NCBI RefSeq assembly: GCF_000375585.1 | Contig: NZ_AQWP01000020.1 | Span: 1-51,168, forward strand | Direction of reading: 5' to 3' | DNA: 51,168 bases | DNA from: Sinorhizobium meliloti 4H41 | GTDB taxonomy: Bacteria > Pseudomonadota > Alphaproteobacteria > Rhizobiales > Rhizobiaceae | Part shown: one piece after another, positions 17,578-26,757 of the stretch | Position numbering within the stretch: position 1 is the stretch's first letter | How the letters are laid out: every line of letters starts with the position of its first letter | Made by a program: the position numbers and the translations under genes | The notes under the pieces: model-generated | What the model saw: the letters and a program-made list of their open reading frames with translations, nothing else | Databases searched by the model: none | Told to the model about the DNA's origin: nothing

Positions 17578-19095
17578 ATGAACAGGTGCGGAATGAATGG
17601 GAGCCCTGTGGCCGGGAGGGTCGCGAAGCTGACGGACATCTGGAAGTCCTACGGTGCCGTTCCGGTGCTGAAAGGCGTTTCGCTAGCTTTGCAGGCGGGA
17701 GAGGTGCATGCGCTTCTCGGCGGCAATGGCGCTGGCAAGTCGAGCCTCATGAAGATCATGTCTGGCGTCATTCCTGCTAATGCCGGCGCCATCGAGATCA
17801 ACGGCCGGGTCCTCACCCATGGATCGCCGGCGCTCGCGCAGGAACTCGGGCTCTACCTGGTGCCGCAAGAGGCGCATATTCTTCCCAACCAGAGCGTCCT
17901 GGAAAACATCTGCCTCGGCCTGGCCGCCTCTCCCCGCGCACTGCGGCCGCGCGTGGAGCAGCTCGTCGCCGAGCTCGCCGTCTCGCTCGACCTCGACGTG
18001 CAGGCAGCCGCCCTTGAAATCGCGGAGCGGCAGATTGTCGAAATCCTGCGCGGGCTCGTGCGAGACGCCCGCGTGCTGATACTCGACGAACCGACCTCGG
18101 CGCTAACCCCCTTCGAGACCAGCACCCTCTTTCAGCGCGTACGCAAGCTTCAGAGCCAGGGCGTCGGCATCATCTTCATCTCGCACAAATTGCGCGAGAT
18201 TCGTGAGATCTGCGGCACAATCAGCGTACTGCGCGACGGTGTGATCGCGCTCTGCGGGCCGCTCGACAGCTACAGCGATGCCGAGATCATCGACGCGATG
18301 AGCCGGGTGCAGATCGCGGATGATGCCGGCAAGAATCGTGTGGGCCGCAAGGTTTCGCAGATCGGCAAGCCGCGTCTCAGCGTGCGCGACCTCAGCGGCG
18401 AAGGGTTTCGCGATATCAGCCTTGACGTGCGGGCCGGCGAAATCCTCGGCCTTGCCGGCGTCGTTGGCGCCGGACGAACGGAGTTCGCCGAAACGCTCTT
18501 CGGCCTTCGGCCGCAGACAGCGGGCAGCGTCGTCTTTGATGGAGCGGAACTGAAAAAGCGCTCCCCGCGCATATGCATCGACCTCGGCTTAGTCTACCTG
18601 CCTGAAGACCGCCAGCAGCACGGCCTTTTCCTTGAAGCTCCGCTCTCCTGGAATGTTTCGTCTTACCTCGTGCACCGCCTCCCCTTCTTTCTGCGGCGTG
18701 GCGCCGAGCGGAAGGTCTTCGACGGGTTCCGCGCGAGCATGGGCATCAAGTGCACCGGCGCCGACCAGGAGGCGCGCGGTCTTTCGGGCGGCAACCAGCA
18801 GAAGGTGCTGCTCGCCAAGTGCCTTTCCGCTCGGCCCAAGGTGCTCATCCTCGACGAGCCGACGCGCGGCGTGGACGTCGCGGCCCGCAACGACATCTAC
18901 GACCTCATCCGCCGGCTTGCCGCCGACGGCGTCGCCATCATCCTCATTTCTTCCGACTTCGACGAGATCGAACAGCTTGCCGACCGAGTCGAGATCATGG
19001 CCTTCGGCCAGTCCGGCGGCGAACTCACGGACCAGATCTCGGTTGACGCGATCGCCCGCCTCGCCTTCGGCGCCTCGGAGAGCCGCCATGCTTGA
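17578..19095 (+). CDS. lsrA: LsrA, ATPase of the AI-2 ABC importer
   Basis: A 505-residue fused double ATPase of the sugar-import (CUT2) type. The first half has Walker A LLGGNGAGKSSLMKI, a weak signature region and Walker B VLILDEPTSALTP. The second half has the degenerate P-loop VVGAGRTEFAETLFG usual for this subfamily, an intact LSGGNQQKVLLAKCL signature and VLILDEPTRGVDVAA. It powers AI-2 uptake with LsrC, LsrD and LsrB. The start at 17578 has only a weak AGGCAGGT ribosome-binding site; the Met five codons on is an alternative. Its stop overlaps the lsrC start by 8 bases, pointing to coupled translation. Confidence 0.93.
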   Translation: MNRCGMNGSPVAGRVAKLTDIWKSYGAVPVLKGVSLALQAGEVHALLGGNGAGKSSLMKIMSGVIPANAGAIEINGRVLTHGSPALAQELGLYLVPQEAHILPNQSVLENICLGLAASPRALRPRVEQLVAELAVSLDLDVQAAALEIAERQIVEILRGLVRDARVLILDEPTSALTPFETSTLFQRVRKLQSQGVGIIFISHKLREIREICGTISVLRDGVIALCGPLDSYSDAEIIDAMSRVQIADDAGKNRVGRKVSQIGKPRLSVRDLSGEGFRDISLDVRAGEILGLAGVVGAGRTEFAETLFGLRPQTAGSVVFDGAELKKRSPRICIDLGLVYLPEDRQQHGLFLEAPLSWNVSSYLVHRLPFFLRRGAERKVFDGFRASMGIKCTGADQEARGLSGGNQQKVLLAKCLSARPKVLILDEPTRGVDVAARNDIYDLIRRLAADGVAIILISSDFDEIEQLADRVEIMAFGQSGGELTDQISVDAIARLAFGASESRHA

Positions 19096-20119
19096 TCTCT
19101 TTGCCCGCAATCGCGTCGCAACGCTCATCCTAGTGCTCGCCGTCGCCTATGCCGCAATCGGCACGGTCGCGCCCGGCTATCTGTCCGGCGCCACGGCCTC
19201 GGTGGTTGTCTCCAACAGCCTCGTCCTGATGCTGATCTCGCTCGGGACGATGATCGTCATCGTGACGCGCAATATCGATGTGTCGAGCGGTTCGGTGCTT
19301 GGCCTCAGCGCCGCCGTTCTCGGCCTTTCACTCACAGCCGGCGTGAGCCTGCCGCTCGCCATTGCCTTTTGCCTTGCAACCGGTGCTGTCGCCGGGGCCT
19401 TCAACGGCCTGATGGTTGCCTATCTCGGCATTCCATCCATCGTCGCTACGCTTGGAACGCTTGGTCTATATCGCGGCGTCATGCTCGTCCTCACGGGCGG
19501 GCGCTGGATCGAGGACCTGCCGCAGGGTCTAAAGGCGCTCGCCGCCAATCTCGGCTTCGGCTTCTCTATCCTCACGATTGTTGTGCTGGCACTTGTTGCT
19601 CTCGCCTGGATCGTACTGCGCAAGACGCGCTTCGGCCGCAATTTCTACGCCGTCGGCGATAACCGCGCGGCTGCACACCATCTCGGTGTACCGGTTAAGC
19701 TGGTGCAGTTTTCCGCTTTCGTCGCAACGGGCATTTGCGCCGCCCTCGCCGGCCTCGTCTTCGCCGCACAGATCGGCTTCATCCCAAATCAGGCCGGCAA
19801 CGGCATCGAACTGAAGGCCATTGCCGTCAATGTGCTCGGAGGCGTGAGCCTTCTCGGAGGCACCGGTTCGGTCGCTGGCGTCTTCGCCGCCGTCATCTTT
19901 ATCACCTCGATCGACAGCGCCCTCGTTTTCTTGAAGATCCCGGCCTATTGGAACGACTTCATTGCAGGCGCGATCCTGCTCTCGGTGCTGCTGCTCGACG
20001 GCCGCATCCGCCAGGTTGTCGACCGGCGCATCCGTGCCCGCCGGTATGGGGTGCACGAGCGCGGCCCAACACAATCGCGTGGGACGACGACGGCGCGCAA
20101 TGTGGAGGCAAGCCGATGA
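19088..20119 (+). CDS. lsrC: LsrC, permease of the AI-2 ABC importer
   Basis: A 343-residue inner-membrane permease of the RbsC/LsrC family with 8-10 hydrophobic helices. Family landmarks are SLGTMIVIVTRNIDVSSGSV, GLMVAYLGIPSIVATLGTLG, the cytoplasmic coupling loop TRFGRNFYAVGDNRAAAHHL and VLGGVSLLGGTGSVAG. It begins inside the end of lsrA (ATGCTTGA overlap) and overlaps lsrD by 4 bases. Its last ~25 residues are hydrophilic and arginine-rich and would be cytoplasmic. Confidence 0.92.
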   Translation: MLDLFARNRVATLILVLAVAYAAIGTVAPGYLSGATASVVVSNSLVLMLISLGTMIVIVTRNIDVSSGSVLGLSAAVLGLSLTAGVSLPLAIAFCLATGAVAGAFNGLMVAYLGIPSIVATLGTLGLYRGVMLVLTGGRWIEDLPQGLKALAANLGFGFSILTIVVLALVALAWIVLRKTRFGRNFYAVGDNRAAAHHLGVPVKLVQFSAFVATGICAALAGLVFAAQIGFIPNQAGNGIELKAIAVNVLGGVSLLGGTGSVAGVFAAVIFITSIDSALVFLKIPAYWNDFIAGAILLSVLLLDGRIRQVVDRRIRARRYGVHERGPTQSRGTTTARNVEASR

Positions 20120-21129
20120 AAAAGCTGATCTTCCGCTGGGAGGCTGCCCTCTTTGCCATGCTCGTCGCAGAACTTGTCATCTTCGGTCTCGTCAATCCGC
20201 GCTTCCTCAATTTCGCGAACCTGATCTACGGCACCTCAGACTTCGTTCAGATCGGCATCGTCGCCCTGCCGCTGACCCTTGTCATCATTGCCGGCGGCAT
20301 CGACGTCTCTTTCGCCTCGGTAATCGGCCTTACCGCCATCATCTTCGGCGTCGCGACGTTCTACGGCGTGCCGCTTCCGCTTTCCATCTTGCTCGCGCTG
20401 GTCACCGGCGCGCTCTGCGGGCTCCTCAACGCCACGGTCATCCACCTGTCGAAGATACAGCCGCTCGTCGTCACGCTCGGCAGCCTCTATCTCTTCCAGG
20501 GCACGGCGACCGTCGCTTCCGGTCTCGTCGGCGCGGGCGGCTACGAGGGCATCGGCAACTTTCCGGAGGCCTTCAACGCCTTCGGCTATGCCGAATTCCT
20601 CGGGCTGCCGGCACCTCTGGCGCTCTTCCTTGCACTCTCGCTCGTGCTGATCGTCCTTCTGCATTTCACTCGCTTCGGTCGCACAGTGTTCCTTTCCGGC
20701 CAGGCTGAAAGCGCTGCCCGTTTTGCCGGTATCCCGGTCGGCCGCGTCCAGACGATCACCTATGTCATCACCGGCGTCTCGGCGGCCATCGCCGGCCTCG
20801 TAATGTCGGCCTATTTCGGCTCCGCGCGCGTCGACCTCGGTTCGGCGACCCTGCTGCCGGCCGTCACCGCGGCGGTACTTGGCGGCGCCTCCATCTATGG
20901 CGGTCAGGGCTCCATCCTCGGCACCCTGCTTGCCACCTTCGTCATCGGTTACCTGCAGCAGGGTTTGCAGGCGGCCGGCGTCCCCAGCCAGATTTCCAGC
21001 GCACTTTCGGGAGGGTTGCTGGTTGTCGCGGTCGCATTGCGCCACGCAAGCGCGATGCTGGCCGATTTCATCGCAGTCGCCCGGCAACAGAGACACGACC
21101 GGGCGACCGTCACTTCAGGAGGAGAATGA
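20116..21129 (+). CDS. lsrD: LsrD, permease of the AI-2 ABC importer
   Basis: A 337-residue second permease, paralogous to LsrC and forming the heterodimeric channel with it. Visible motifs are [40 protein letters not shown], the coupling loop [20 protein letters not shown] and [17 protein letters not shown]. The start overlaps the lsrC stop by 4 bases (ATGA). The 3' end carries the AGGAGG ribosome-binding site of lsrB. Confidence 0.92.
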   Translation: MKKLIFRWEAALFAMLVAELVIFGLVNPRFLNFANLIYGTSDFVQIGIVALPLTLVIIAGGIDVSFASVIGLTAIIFGVATFYGVPLPLSILLALVTGALCGLLNATVIHLSKIQPLVVTLGSLYLFQGTATVASGLVGAGGYEGIGNFPEAFNAFGYAEFLGLPAPLALFLALSLVLIVLLHFTRFGRTVFLSGQAESAARFAGIPVGRVQTITYVITGVSAAIAGLVMSAYFGSARVDLGSATLLPAVTAAVLGGASIYGGQGSILGTLLATFVIGYLQQGLQAAGVPSQISSALSGGLLVVAVALRHASAMLADFIAVARQQRHDRATVTSGGE

Positions 21130-21131
21130 GA

Positions 21132-22163
21132 ATGATCAAGACCATCATGAAGTCCGGCGCCCTCGCCGCGGTGCTTTTGGCCGGCACGATGCTCGCCTCT
21201 GGCGCTGCGCATGCGGAAAACCAGATCGCCTTCATACCCAAGCTGGTGGGTGTCGGCTTCTTCACCTCCGGCGGCGCCGGCGCGGTGAAGGCGGGCGAGG
21301 AAGTCGGCGCCAAGGTCACCTATGACGGCCCGACGGAGCCGAGCGTTTCCGGGCAGGTCCAGTTCATCAACAACTTCGTCAACCAGGGCTACCACGCGCT
21401 TATCGTTTCCTCCGTTTCTCCGGACGGCCTGTGCCCGGCGCTGAAGCGCGCCATGGAACGCGGCGTGCTCGTCATGACCTGGGACAGCGACGTCAACCCG
21501 GATTGCCGCAGCTATTACATCAACCAAGGCACGCCTGAGCAGCTTGGCGGCCTTCTGGTCGACATGGCGGCCGAGAGCGTTAAGAAGGAAAAGGCCAAGG
21601 TTGCCTTCTTCTACTCTAGCCCGACCGTGACCGACCAGAACGCCTGGGCGGAAGCCGCCAAGGCGAAGATCGCCAAGGAGCATCCAGGCTGGGAAATCGT
21701 TACCACCCAGTACGGCTACAACGACGCGCAGAAGTCGCTGCAGACGGCCGAAAGCATCCTGCAGACCTATCCTGACCTCGACGCGATCATTGCGCCCGAT
21801 GCCAACGCCCTGCCGGCAGCGGCGCAGGCGGCGGAAAACTTGAAGCGGGCCGAGGGCGTCACGATCGTCGGTTTCTCCACGCCAAACGTCATGCGCCCCT
21901 ACATCGAGCGTGGCACCATCCAGCGCTTCGGCCTTTGGGACGTCACGCAGCAAGGCAAGATCTCGGTCTTCGTTGCCGATCATGTTCTGAAGAACGGCCC
22001 CATGAAGGTCGGCGAGAAGCTGGAAATCCCCGGCGTCGGCACCGTCGAAGTCTCAGCCAACAAGGTACAGGGCTACGACTACGAAGCCGATGGCAACGGC
22101 ATTATCCTGCTGCCGGAGCGCACCGTTTTCACCAAGGAAAATATTGGCAATTTCGACTTCTGA
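21132..22163 (+). CDS. lsrB: LsrB, periplasmic AI-2-binding protein
   Basis: A 343-residue secreted receptor with a signal peptide ([18 protein letters not shown], cleavage before ENQ). The six AI-2-contacting residues known from Salmonella LsrB are all present: Lys37 (IAFIPKLVG), Asp118 (TWDSD), Asp168-Gln169 (TVTDQN), Pro222 and Ala224 ([10 protein letters not shown]). Resemblance to enteric LsrB is high throughout ([37 protein letters not shown]). I chose the ATG at 21132 because its AGGAGG lies 9 bases upstream; another ATG at 21126 overlaps the lsrD stop. The conserved pocket makes AI-2 rather than another sugar the likely ligand. Confidence 0.95.
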   Translation: MIKTIMKSGALAAVLLAGTMLASGAAHAENQIAFIPKLVGVGFFTSGGAGAVKAGEEVGAKVTYDGPTEPSVSGQVQFINNFVNQGYHALIVSSVSPDGLCPALKRAMERGVLVMTWDSDVNPDCRSYYINQGTPEQLGGLLVDMAAESVKKEKAKVAFFYSSPTVTDQNAWAEAAKAKIAKEHPGWEIVTTQYGYNDAQKSLQTAESILQTYPDLDAIIAPDANALPAAAQAAENLKRAEGVTIVGFSTPNVMRPYIERGTIQRFGLWDVTQQGKISVFVADHVLKNGPMKVGEKLEIPGVGTVEVSANKVQGYDYEADGNGIILLPERTVFTKENIGNFDF

Positions 22164-22228
22164 GCACGCACGAACGGTGGGCGGCTCCGGCTGCCTGCCG
22201 ACCTTCATTCATAGACAGGACAGGTCGC

Positions 22229-23479
22229 ATGGAAAGCCGCTGGAACGACGAGGACGCAGCACGTTTTGTAGAGGCGGCACGCGCCGCGGGACAGAGCGAG
22301 GCGCTCGGCCTCCGTATCTATACCTCCCGTATTATCGGCAGCGACCCGGACCTTGTGCTGCACGGCGGCGGCAACACCTCGGTCAAGGTAAGGTCTGACG
22401 AGGGCGAAGAGCTCATGCACATCAAGGGCAGCGGCTGGGACCTCGACACGATCGAGGCACCGGGCCTGCCCGCCGTGCGGCTTGCGCCGCTGCTCGAAGC
22501 CCGCAACACCCCGAAACTCTCAGACCCGGACATGGTCCTACTGTTGCGTGCCAGCCTGATCGAGAAGGACGCGCCGAACCCGTCCGTCGAAGCGCTGCTG
22601 CACGCCTTCATACCCTTTGAGTACGTCGACCACACGCATGCGACAGCGGTCCTTGCGCTCGCCGATCAGCCGAACATGCGCGACACCGTTCGCCGCATCT
22701 ATGGCGATCGCCTCGCCTATGTGCCCTATGTGATGCCCGGTTTCGATCTTTCCATCGCCGCCGACCGGATCTATCGCAACCATCCGGGTTGCGAGGGTCT
22801 CTGGCTGGAAAATCACGGCCTCTTCACCTTCGCAAACGATGCCCGTGCTTCTTATGAGCTGATGATCGAATTCGTAACACTGGCGGAGCAGGAACTCGCA
22901 CGCGCCGGCGTGGCACTGTCAGGCTCCCAGCCCAATGACGGCGAGACAGACGCGGCGCTTGCTGCGCGGCTGGAAAAAGCACTGATGCGAGAAGGGTCGC
23001 CTTTTGCAAAGGGTGTTTTCCTCGATTACCGTTCGACCAAAGCGATCCGGGAACTCACATCGAAGCCGAATGTGGAGGCGGTCAGTCTGCGCGGCACGGT
23101 GACGCCCGACCACGTAATCCGCATCAAGCCCTGGCCGATGATCATCGGGGCCGATGCGGATGAACCCGCAATCGAGAGCGCATTAGCCGCCTATGCGGAC
23201 CGCTACAGGACCTACTTTGAGAAAAACGCAGCCCGCGCCAACGAGCCGAAACGGATACTGGACGTCTATCCACGCGTTGTTCTGGTGCTTGGCAAAGGCA
23301 TGTTCGCAATCGGCGCGAATACCAAGGCGGCCAAAATCGGCGGAGATCTCTGCGAACAGGCAGCAAGGGTAATCAACGCCGCAGAAGCCTATGGCTGTTT
23401 CACTCCGATCAGCGAGGCAGACCTCTTCGACATGGAGTACTGGTCGCTGGAACAGGCCAAGTTGAAAATTGCGGTATAG
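22229..23479 (+). CDS. Class II aldolase/adducin-family protein in the lsr operon (single domain)
   Basis: A 416-residue protein related to the N-terminal aldolase half of the bifunctional aldolase/short-chain-dehydrogenase family. Motifs are the phosphate-binding VLHGGGNTSVKV, LMHIKGSGWDLDTIE, the metal-binding YVDHTHATAVLAL, and WLENHGLFTFANDA. Bifunctional relatives continue after the FDMEYWSLEQAKLK segment into a dehydrogenase domain of roughly 270 residues; here the frame stops a few residues later. It starts 65 bases after lsrB and probably belongs to the lsr transcript, where enteric operons carry lsrF. A role in processing the phospho-AI-2 breakdown product is inferred. Whether this is a native short form or a truncation is unclear. 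Confidence 0.8.
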   Translation: MESRWNDEDAARFVEAARAAGQSEALGLRIYTSRIIGSDPDLVLHGGGNTSVKVRSDEGEELMHIKGSGWDLDTIEAPGLPAVRLAPLLEARNTPKLSDPDMVLLLRASLIEKDAPNPSVEALLHAFIPFEYVDHTHATAVLALADQPNMRDTVRRIYGDRLAYVPYVMPGFDLSIAADRIYRNHPGCEGLWLENHGLFTFANDARASYELMIEFVTLAEQELARAGVALSGSQPNDGETDAALAARLEKALMREGSPFAKGVFLDYRSTKAIRELTSKPNVEAVSLRGTVTPDHVIRIKPWPMIIGADADEPAIESALAAYADRYRTYFEKNAARANEPKRILDVYPRVVLVLGKGMFAIGANTKAAKIGGDLCEQAARVINAAEAYGCFTPISEADLFDMEYWSLEQAKLKIAV

Positions 23480-23740
23480 CATGTGGCCGCACAAATCCTC
23501 CGGCCAAAAGTGGCACGATCGATGTTCTCGCCTTCACTGAGGAGGAATCGACTGCTCCCTCCTTCCTGAAGCACCAATCGCATACTTCAAGCGATACGAG
23601 GTGATGACCTACGAATCCAATGTGTTGGTTGCACCTCCGTCATCGAATCTGCGGGTCCCAATCTTGGCACCGATCTGATCGACGTCGCCGGAGCTAAGAA
23701 TTCGAGAACCTGTGTGTTGCTCGCTGGGAGAAGTCACCGC

Positions 23741-24024
23741 CTATCTTGCCTCATAGAGCCTGGCGCGGATCGACGAAACCGAGCTCCAGCCTGTTTGCGA
23801 GAGCAGTGAACCTGCTCTCCCGCAGCACTGTGATGACCTGGGATGCAGCAGTTGGCCCGCCAGGGCCATGGCAAGTGAAATGAGCGTACCAGGCGCAGAC
23901 GCTTCAGCGTCGAAGCCAGTTCGCGCGCAACTTGACCGGTTAACAGCGCAGCCGCAGGAGGCTTAGCATAGCGCCGCCCGAAGGGCGGAAGCTGGGACCG
24001 ACTGCGCCCGGCAAGTTGCTCCGT
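23741..24024 (+). repeat. ~285-bp hairpin-rich dispersed repeat, copy 2
   Basis: Direct copy of 12552-12838. Here the CCGCCC-GAA-GGGCGG stem is perfect, and the right-end stem reads GCTGGG/CCCGGC, where the C-to-T change keeps pairing as a G-U wobble. The copy lies 261 bases after the aldolase gene, so the two copies bracket the lsr region. Confidence 0.8.
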
Positions 24025-24418
24025 TTGGCGGCCCAGGTCCACCCCGTCTATGCCGCACTAATAACCTTACAACATCTGTGATTATCGTAGGGGCCGAGGT
24101 TCGTTCCTGTTTGTTCAACACGCGATGACGATCCGGCGATCGCCACGCTTCTAAGCTTCAGTTCGGGGGCGCCAAATGATGCGTCCATTCGGCGCAACGC
24201 CCGAGGCTGAATTGACAGTTCCTGCCCCCATTCTTTCATAAGGAGACCTCCGAGAACAGCATCGCTTAACACCGCAAACTGCCAGCGGCTGCATTCAGCC
24301 TCTCGTGCGGCGGCCGCCGCAGATCGCCGGGTATCGCGTGATCAACAGGAATTTACGGGTATGCACAAGACCGACTGCGATCTACCATGGCAGTGATTCA
24401 GTCAGTGGTTTCAAGGGA
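24025..24418. other. Intergenic stretch, no gene seen
   Basis: No recognisable coding frame. An open frame extends upstream of the HEPN gene start from 24305, but its translation (MRRPPQIAGYRVINRN...) is not protein-like and I treat it as leader. Confidence 0.3.
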
Positions 24419-25366
24419 ATGGCCGAAGAGAAAAACGCACAGTCGTCAATGAGATCGAGCCTTGAGCACCTGCCGGAGAAGAAGCAGCGGGAGCTCGCTC
24501 GTATCGTCGAAGTCATTCACGAGGAATTCGAAGACGCGCTGAAGGGCGGGACGAGCAATTTCAAGAAACGCGGTCGTCTTCTCAAAATCATTCTGTATGG
24601 CTCTTACGCCCGCGGTACTTGGGTCGACGAACCGCACACGAGGAAGGGCTACAAATCCGATTACGATCTTTTGGTCGTGGTCAACGACCGGCGGCTGACG
24701 GATTTTGCTACCTACTGGTCAAAGGCTGAGGACCGGCTAATGCATCTGTCGGACGTTCAGACGCCCGTGAGCCTCATTGTCCATTCGCGTCGGGAGGTGA
24801 ATACGGCCTTGTACGAAGGGCAACCCTTCTTCGTTGACATCCGCCGCGATGGCGTCGCGATCTACGAGTTAGACGATACGCCACTCGCAGAGCCCAAGCC
24901 ACAAACGCCAACCGAGGCCTACCGACTAGCCAAAGAGCATTTCGAGGATCGGCTGCCTCATGCAAGGGTATTTATAAAAACGGCCGCCTTTTGCGTCGGC
25001 GAGAATGATTTGAAGGAGGCGGCCTTCCTGCTACATCAATCGATTGAACAAGCCTATGCCGCTCTACTGCTTGTTTTGACGAACTATAGCCCTGCTTCCC
25101 ATAATTTGAAGCATTTGCGCCGCCTCGCAGACGGGCAAGACCGACGCATTGCAGAGGTATGGCCTCGCGATCATCAGCGCCATATTGGGTGGTTCAACAT
25201 TCTAAACGAGTCCTATGTAAAAGCACGCTATTCGAAGCATTTCGAGATAAGCGAGGAGGCGCTTAGCTGGCTGCTCGAGCGAACCGAACACCTCCTCCGC
25301 CTTGTCGAGATGATTTGCACAGAACGACTCGGAGAGCTTGAACGGGCGACCGTCCGAGACCAGTAA
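24419..25366 (+). CDS. Fused nucleotidyltransferase-HEPN domain protein
   Basis: A 315-residue protein joining two domains usually encoded separately in the MNT-HEPN toxin-antitoxin systems. The N-terminal half has the minimal nucleotidyltransferase motif ILYGSYARGTW, then SDYDLLVVV (GS...DxD). The C-terminal half has a HEPN helical domain (KEAAFLLHQSIEQAYAALLL; SHNLKHLRRLAD). In two-gene systems MNT adenylylates the HEPN RNase; here both are in one chain, so self-modification is possible. I chose the Met at 24419; its AAGGGA abuts the ATG, so the Met 11 codons on (MRSSLEHLPEKK) is a real alternative. It stands alone ahead of the capsule genes. Confidence 0.8.
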   Translation: MAEEKNAQSSMRSSLEHLPEKKQRELARIVEVIHEEFEDALKGGTSNFKKRGRLLKIILYGSYARGTWVDEPHTRKGYKSDYDLLVVVNDRRLTDFATYWSKAEDRLMHLSDVQTPVSLIVHSRREVNTALYEGQPFFVDIRRDGVAIYELDDTPLAEPKPQTPTEAYRLAKEHFEDRLPHARVFIKTAAFCVGENDLKEAAFLLHQSIEQAYAALLLVLTNYSPASHNLKHLRRLADGQDRRIAEVWPRDHQRHIGWFNILNESYVKARYSKHFEISEEALSWLLERTEHLLRLVEMICTERLGELERATVRDQ

Positions 25367-25453
25367 TTTGTGACAATCAATAAGCGCTTGAGACTGGCGG
25401 ATCGACCGCAGGGTGTGTAGATAGCAGTCTGCTTTTTCGGAACCAATGCACCG

Positions 25454-26752
25454 ATGGCGGTAACGCGACGACAAAGAGAAGATTTCGCCAGTATTTCCTC
25501 CGCTCCCACACCGGAGCGGGTGACGACCTTTGCCGTCCAGATCATCGGATGGAAGAGAGAGTCTTTCGAGCGATATTTCCCCGGCAGGCACCTCCGTTTC
25601 CTCCCGATGAATGTCGGCGAACGCGAATTCGCGCGCGTCTGGAAGCCGCGGATCCTGGCCGAGAAGGACGCCGAATTTCTCGCCTGGGGCCCGGGGCTGC
25701 CTGGCCCAGTGGAGGCGCTGGCAAAAGCGCGGAACATTCCCGTCACCTTCATCGAGGACGGGTTCCTTCGCTCCGCCCGGCCAAGCGCCAGCCGCACGCC
25801 TCCCCTCTCCCTGGCGCTCGACGGCCGGGCGCTCTATTTCGATTGCCGGCATGCCTCCGACCTCGAAGTGCTGCTCAAGACCTACGACTTCGAAGCGGAT
25901 GCGGCGCTGATGGAGCGCGCGCGCGCCGGCATCACGCTTCTCACCGAAAGCGGCATCAGCAAATATAATGGCGCGCGCCGGCGCACGGCCGAGGAGGTCT
26001 ATGGCGAGAAGACGCGCAAGCGGGTGCTGGTCGTCGGCCAGGTGGAGGACGATGCTTCGATCCGCTACGGCTGTCTCAGCCGCATGACCAACAATGATCT
26101 GGTGCGGCTCGCGGCATCAGAGCAAGCGGACGCCCAGATCCTCTACAAGCCGCATCCGGACGTGCTGAGCCGCGCCCGCCCGGCAAGGTCAGACCCCGCC
26201 GAAGTGGCGCATCTTTGCGAGCTCGTGACCGAGAGCCTGCCGCTCGCCGAGGCGCTTCGCACCGTCGACCACGTCTATACGATCACCTCGCTTGCGGGCT
26301 TCGAGGCGCTCCTTCGCGGCATCCCGGTCACGACCGCCGGCTGTCCGTTCTATTCCGGATGGGGCCTGACCGACGATCGTCAGCCGAACCCGCGCCGCGG
26401 CCGGCACTTGAGCATCGAAGCGCTTTTCGCCGGCGCCTATCTGCTCTATCCTCGCTACTTTGATCCCGATACTGGAGCGCAAACCTCATTCGAAGCAACT
26501 GTGACCGCAATCAGAAAACAGCTCGACGAGCCGCAGGGCCTTCGCCCGCGCCGGCCGCAATGGCGCGCCTGGGGCCCTTACGGCCTTCTCGGCTGGCGCC
26601 ATCTGCTGACTGCCTTCGTCACGCCGGCGATCCGCAAGATCGGCAGTGACCGCGATGTCGAAGACTTCAAGTCCGACCCGATCCGCTTCTTCCGCACCCT
26701 TTCCGAGCGGAAGTACCGGATCATCGGCCGCATACTCTATCCGTTCGGGTGA
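25454..26752 (+). CDS. rkpZ: Capsule biosynthesis protein RkpZ/LpsZ-like (KpsC/KpsS family)
   Basis: A 432-residue cytoplasmic protein of the Capsule_synth family that includes the KpsC/KpsS beta-Kdo transferases, which build the lipid-linked Kdo primer of group 2 capsules. Landmarks are VTFIEDGFLRSA, KRVLVVGQVEDDASIRYG, the acceptor/donor site ILYKPHPDVLS, and YTITSLAGFEALLRGIPVTT. It corresponds to one GT module, whereas KpsC carries two. In Sinorhizobium the rkp-3 gene rkpZ (lpsZ) of this family influences K-antigen size. It ends overlapping a GTG of the next frame and is followed at once by permease, ATPase and KpsE-like genes, so it belongs to the export operon. Confidence 0.8.
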   Translation: MAVTRRQREDFASISSAPTPERVTTFAVQIIGWKRESFERYFPGRHLRFLPMNVGEREFARVWKPRILAEKDAEFLAWGPGLPGPVEALAKARNIPVTFIEDGFLRSARPSASRTPPLSLALDGRALYFDCRHASDLEVLLKTYDFEADAALMERARAGITLLTESGISKYNGARRRTAEEVYGEKTRKRVLVVGQVEDDASIRYGCLSRMTNNDLVRLAASEQADAQILYKPHPDVLSRARPARSDPAEVAHLCELVTESLPLAEALRTVDHVYTITSLAGFEALLRGIPVTTAGCPFYSGWGLTDDRQPNPRRGRHLSIEALFAGAYLLYPRYFDPDTGAQTSFEATVTAIRKQLDEPQGLRPRRPQWRAWGPYGLLGWRHLLTAFVTPAIRKIGSDRDVEDFKSDPIRFFRTLSERKYRIIGRILYPFG

Positions 26753-26757
26753 CTGAC

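Noticed and set aside
20236..21096. Long open frame antisense to lsrD, and similar ones antisense to other GC-rich genes
   Set aside because: These frames mirror the codon bias of the genuine genes and give charged, low-complexity proteins without homology.
23734..24042. Open minus-strand frame through repeat copy 2, shared with copy 1
   Set aside because: The translation is rich in Arg, Pro and Ser with no domain. The two copies differ by an indel, and the sequence is dominated by hairpins, so a coding role is unlikely.
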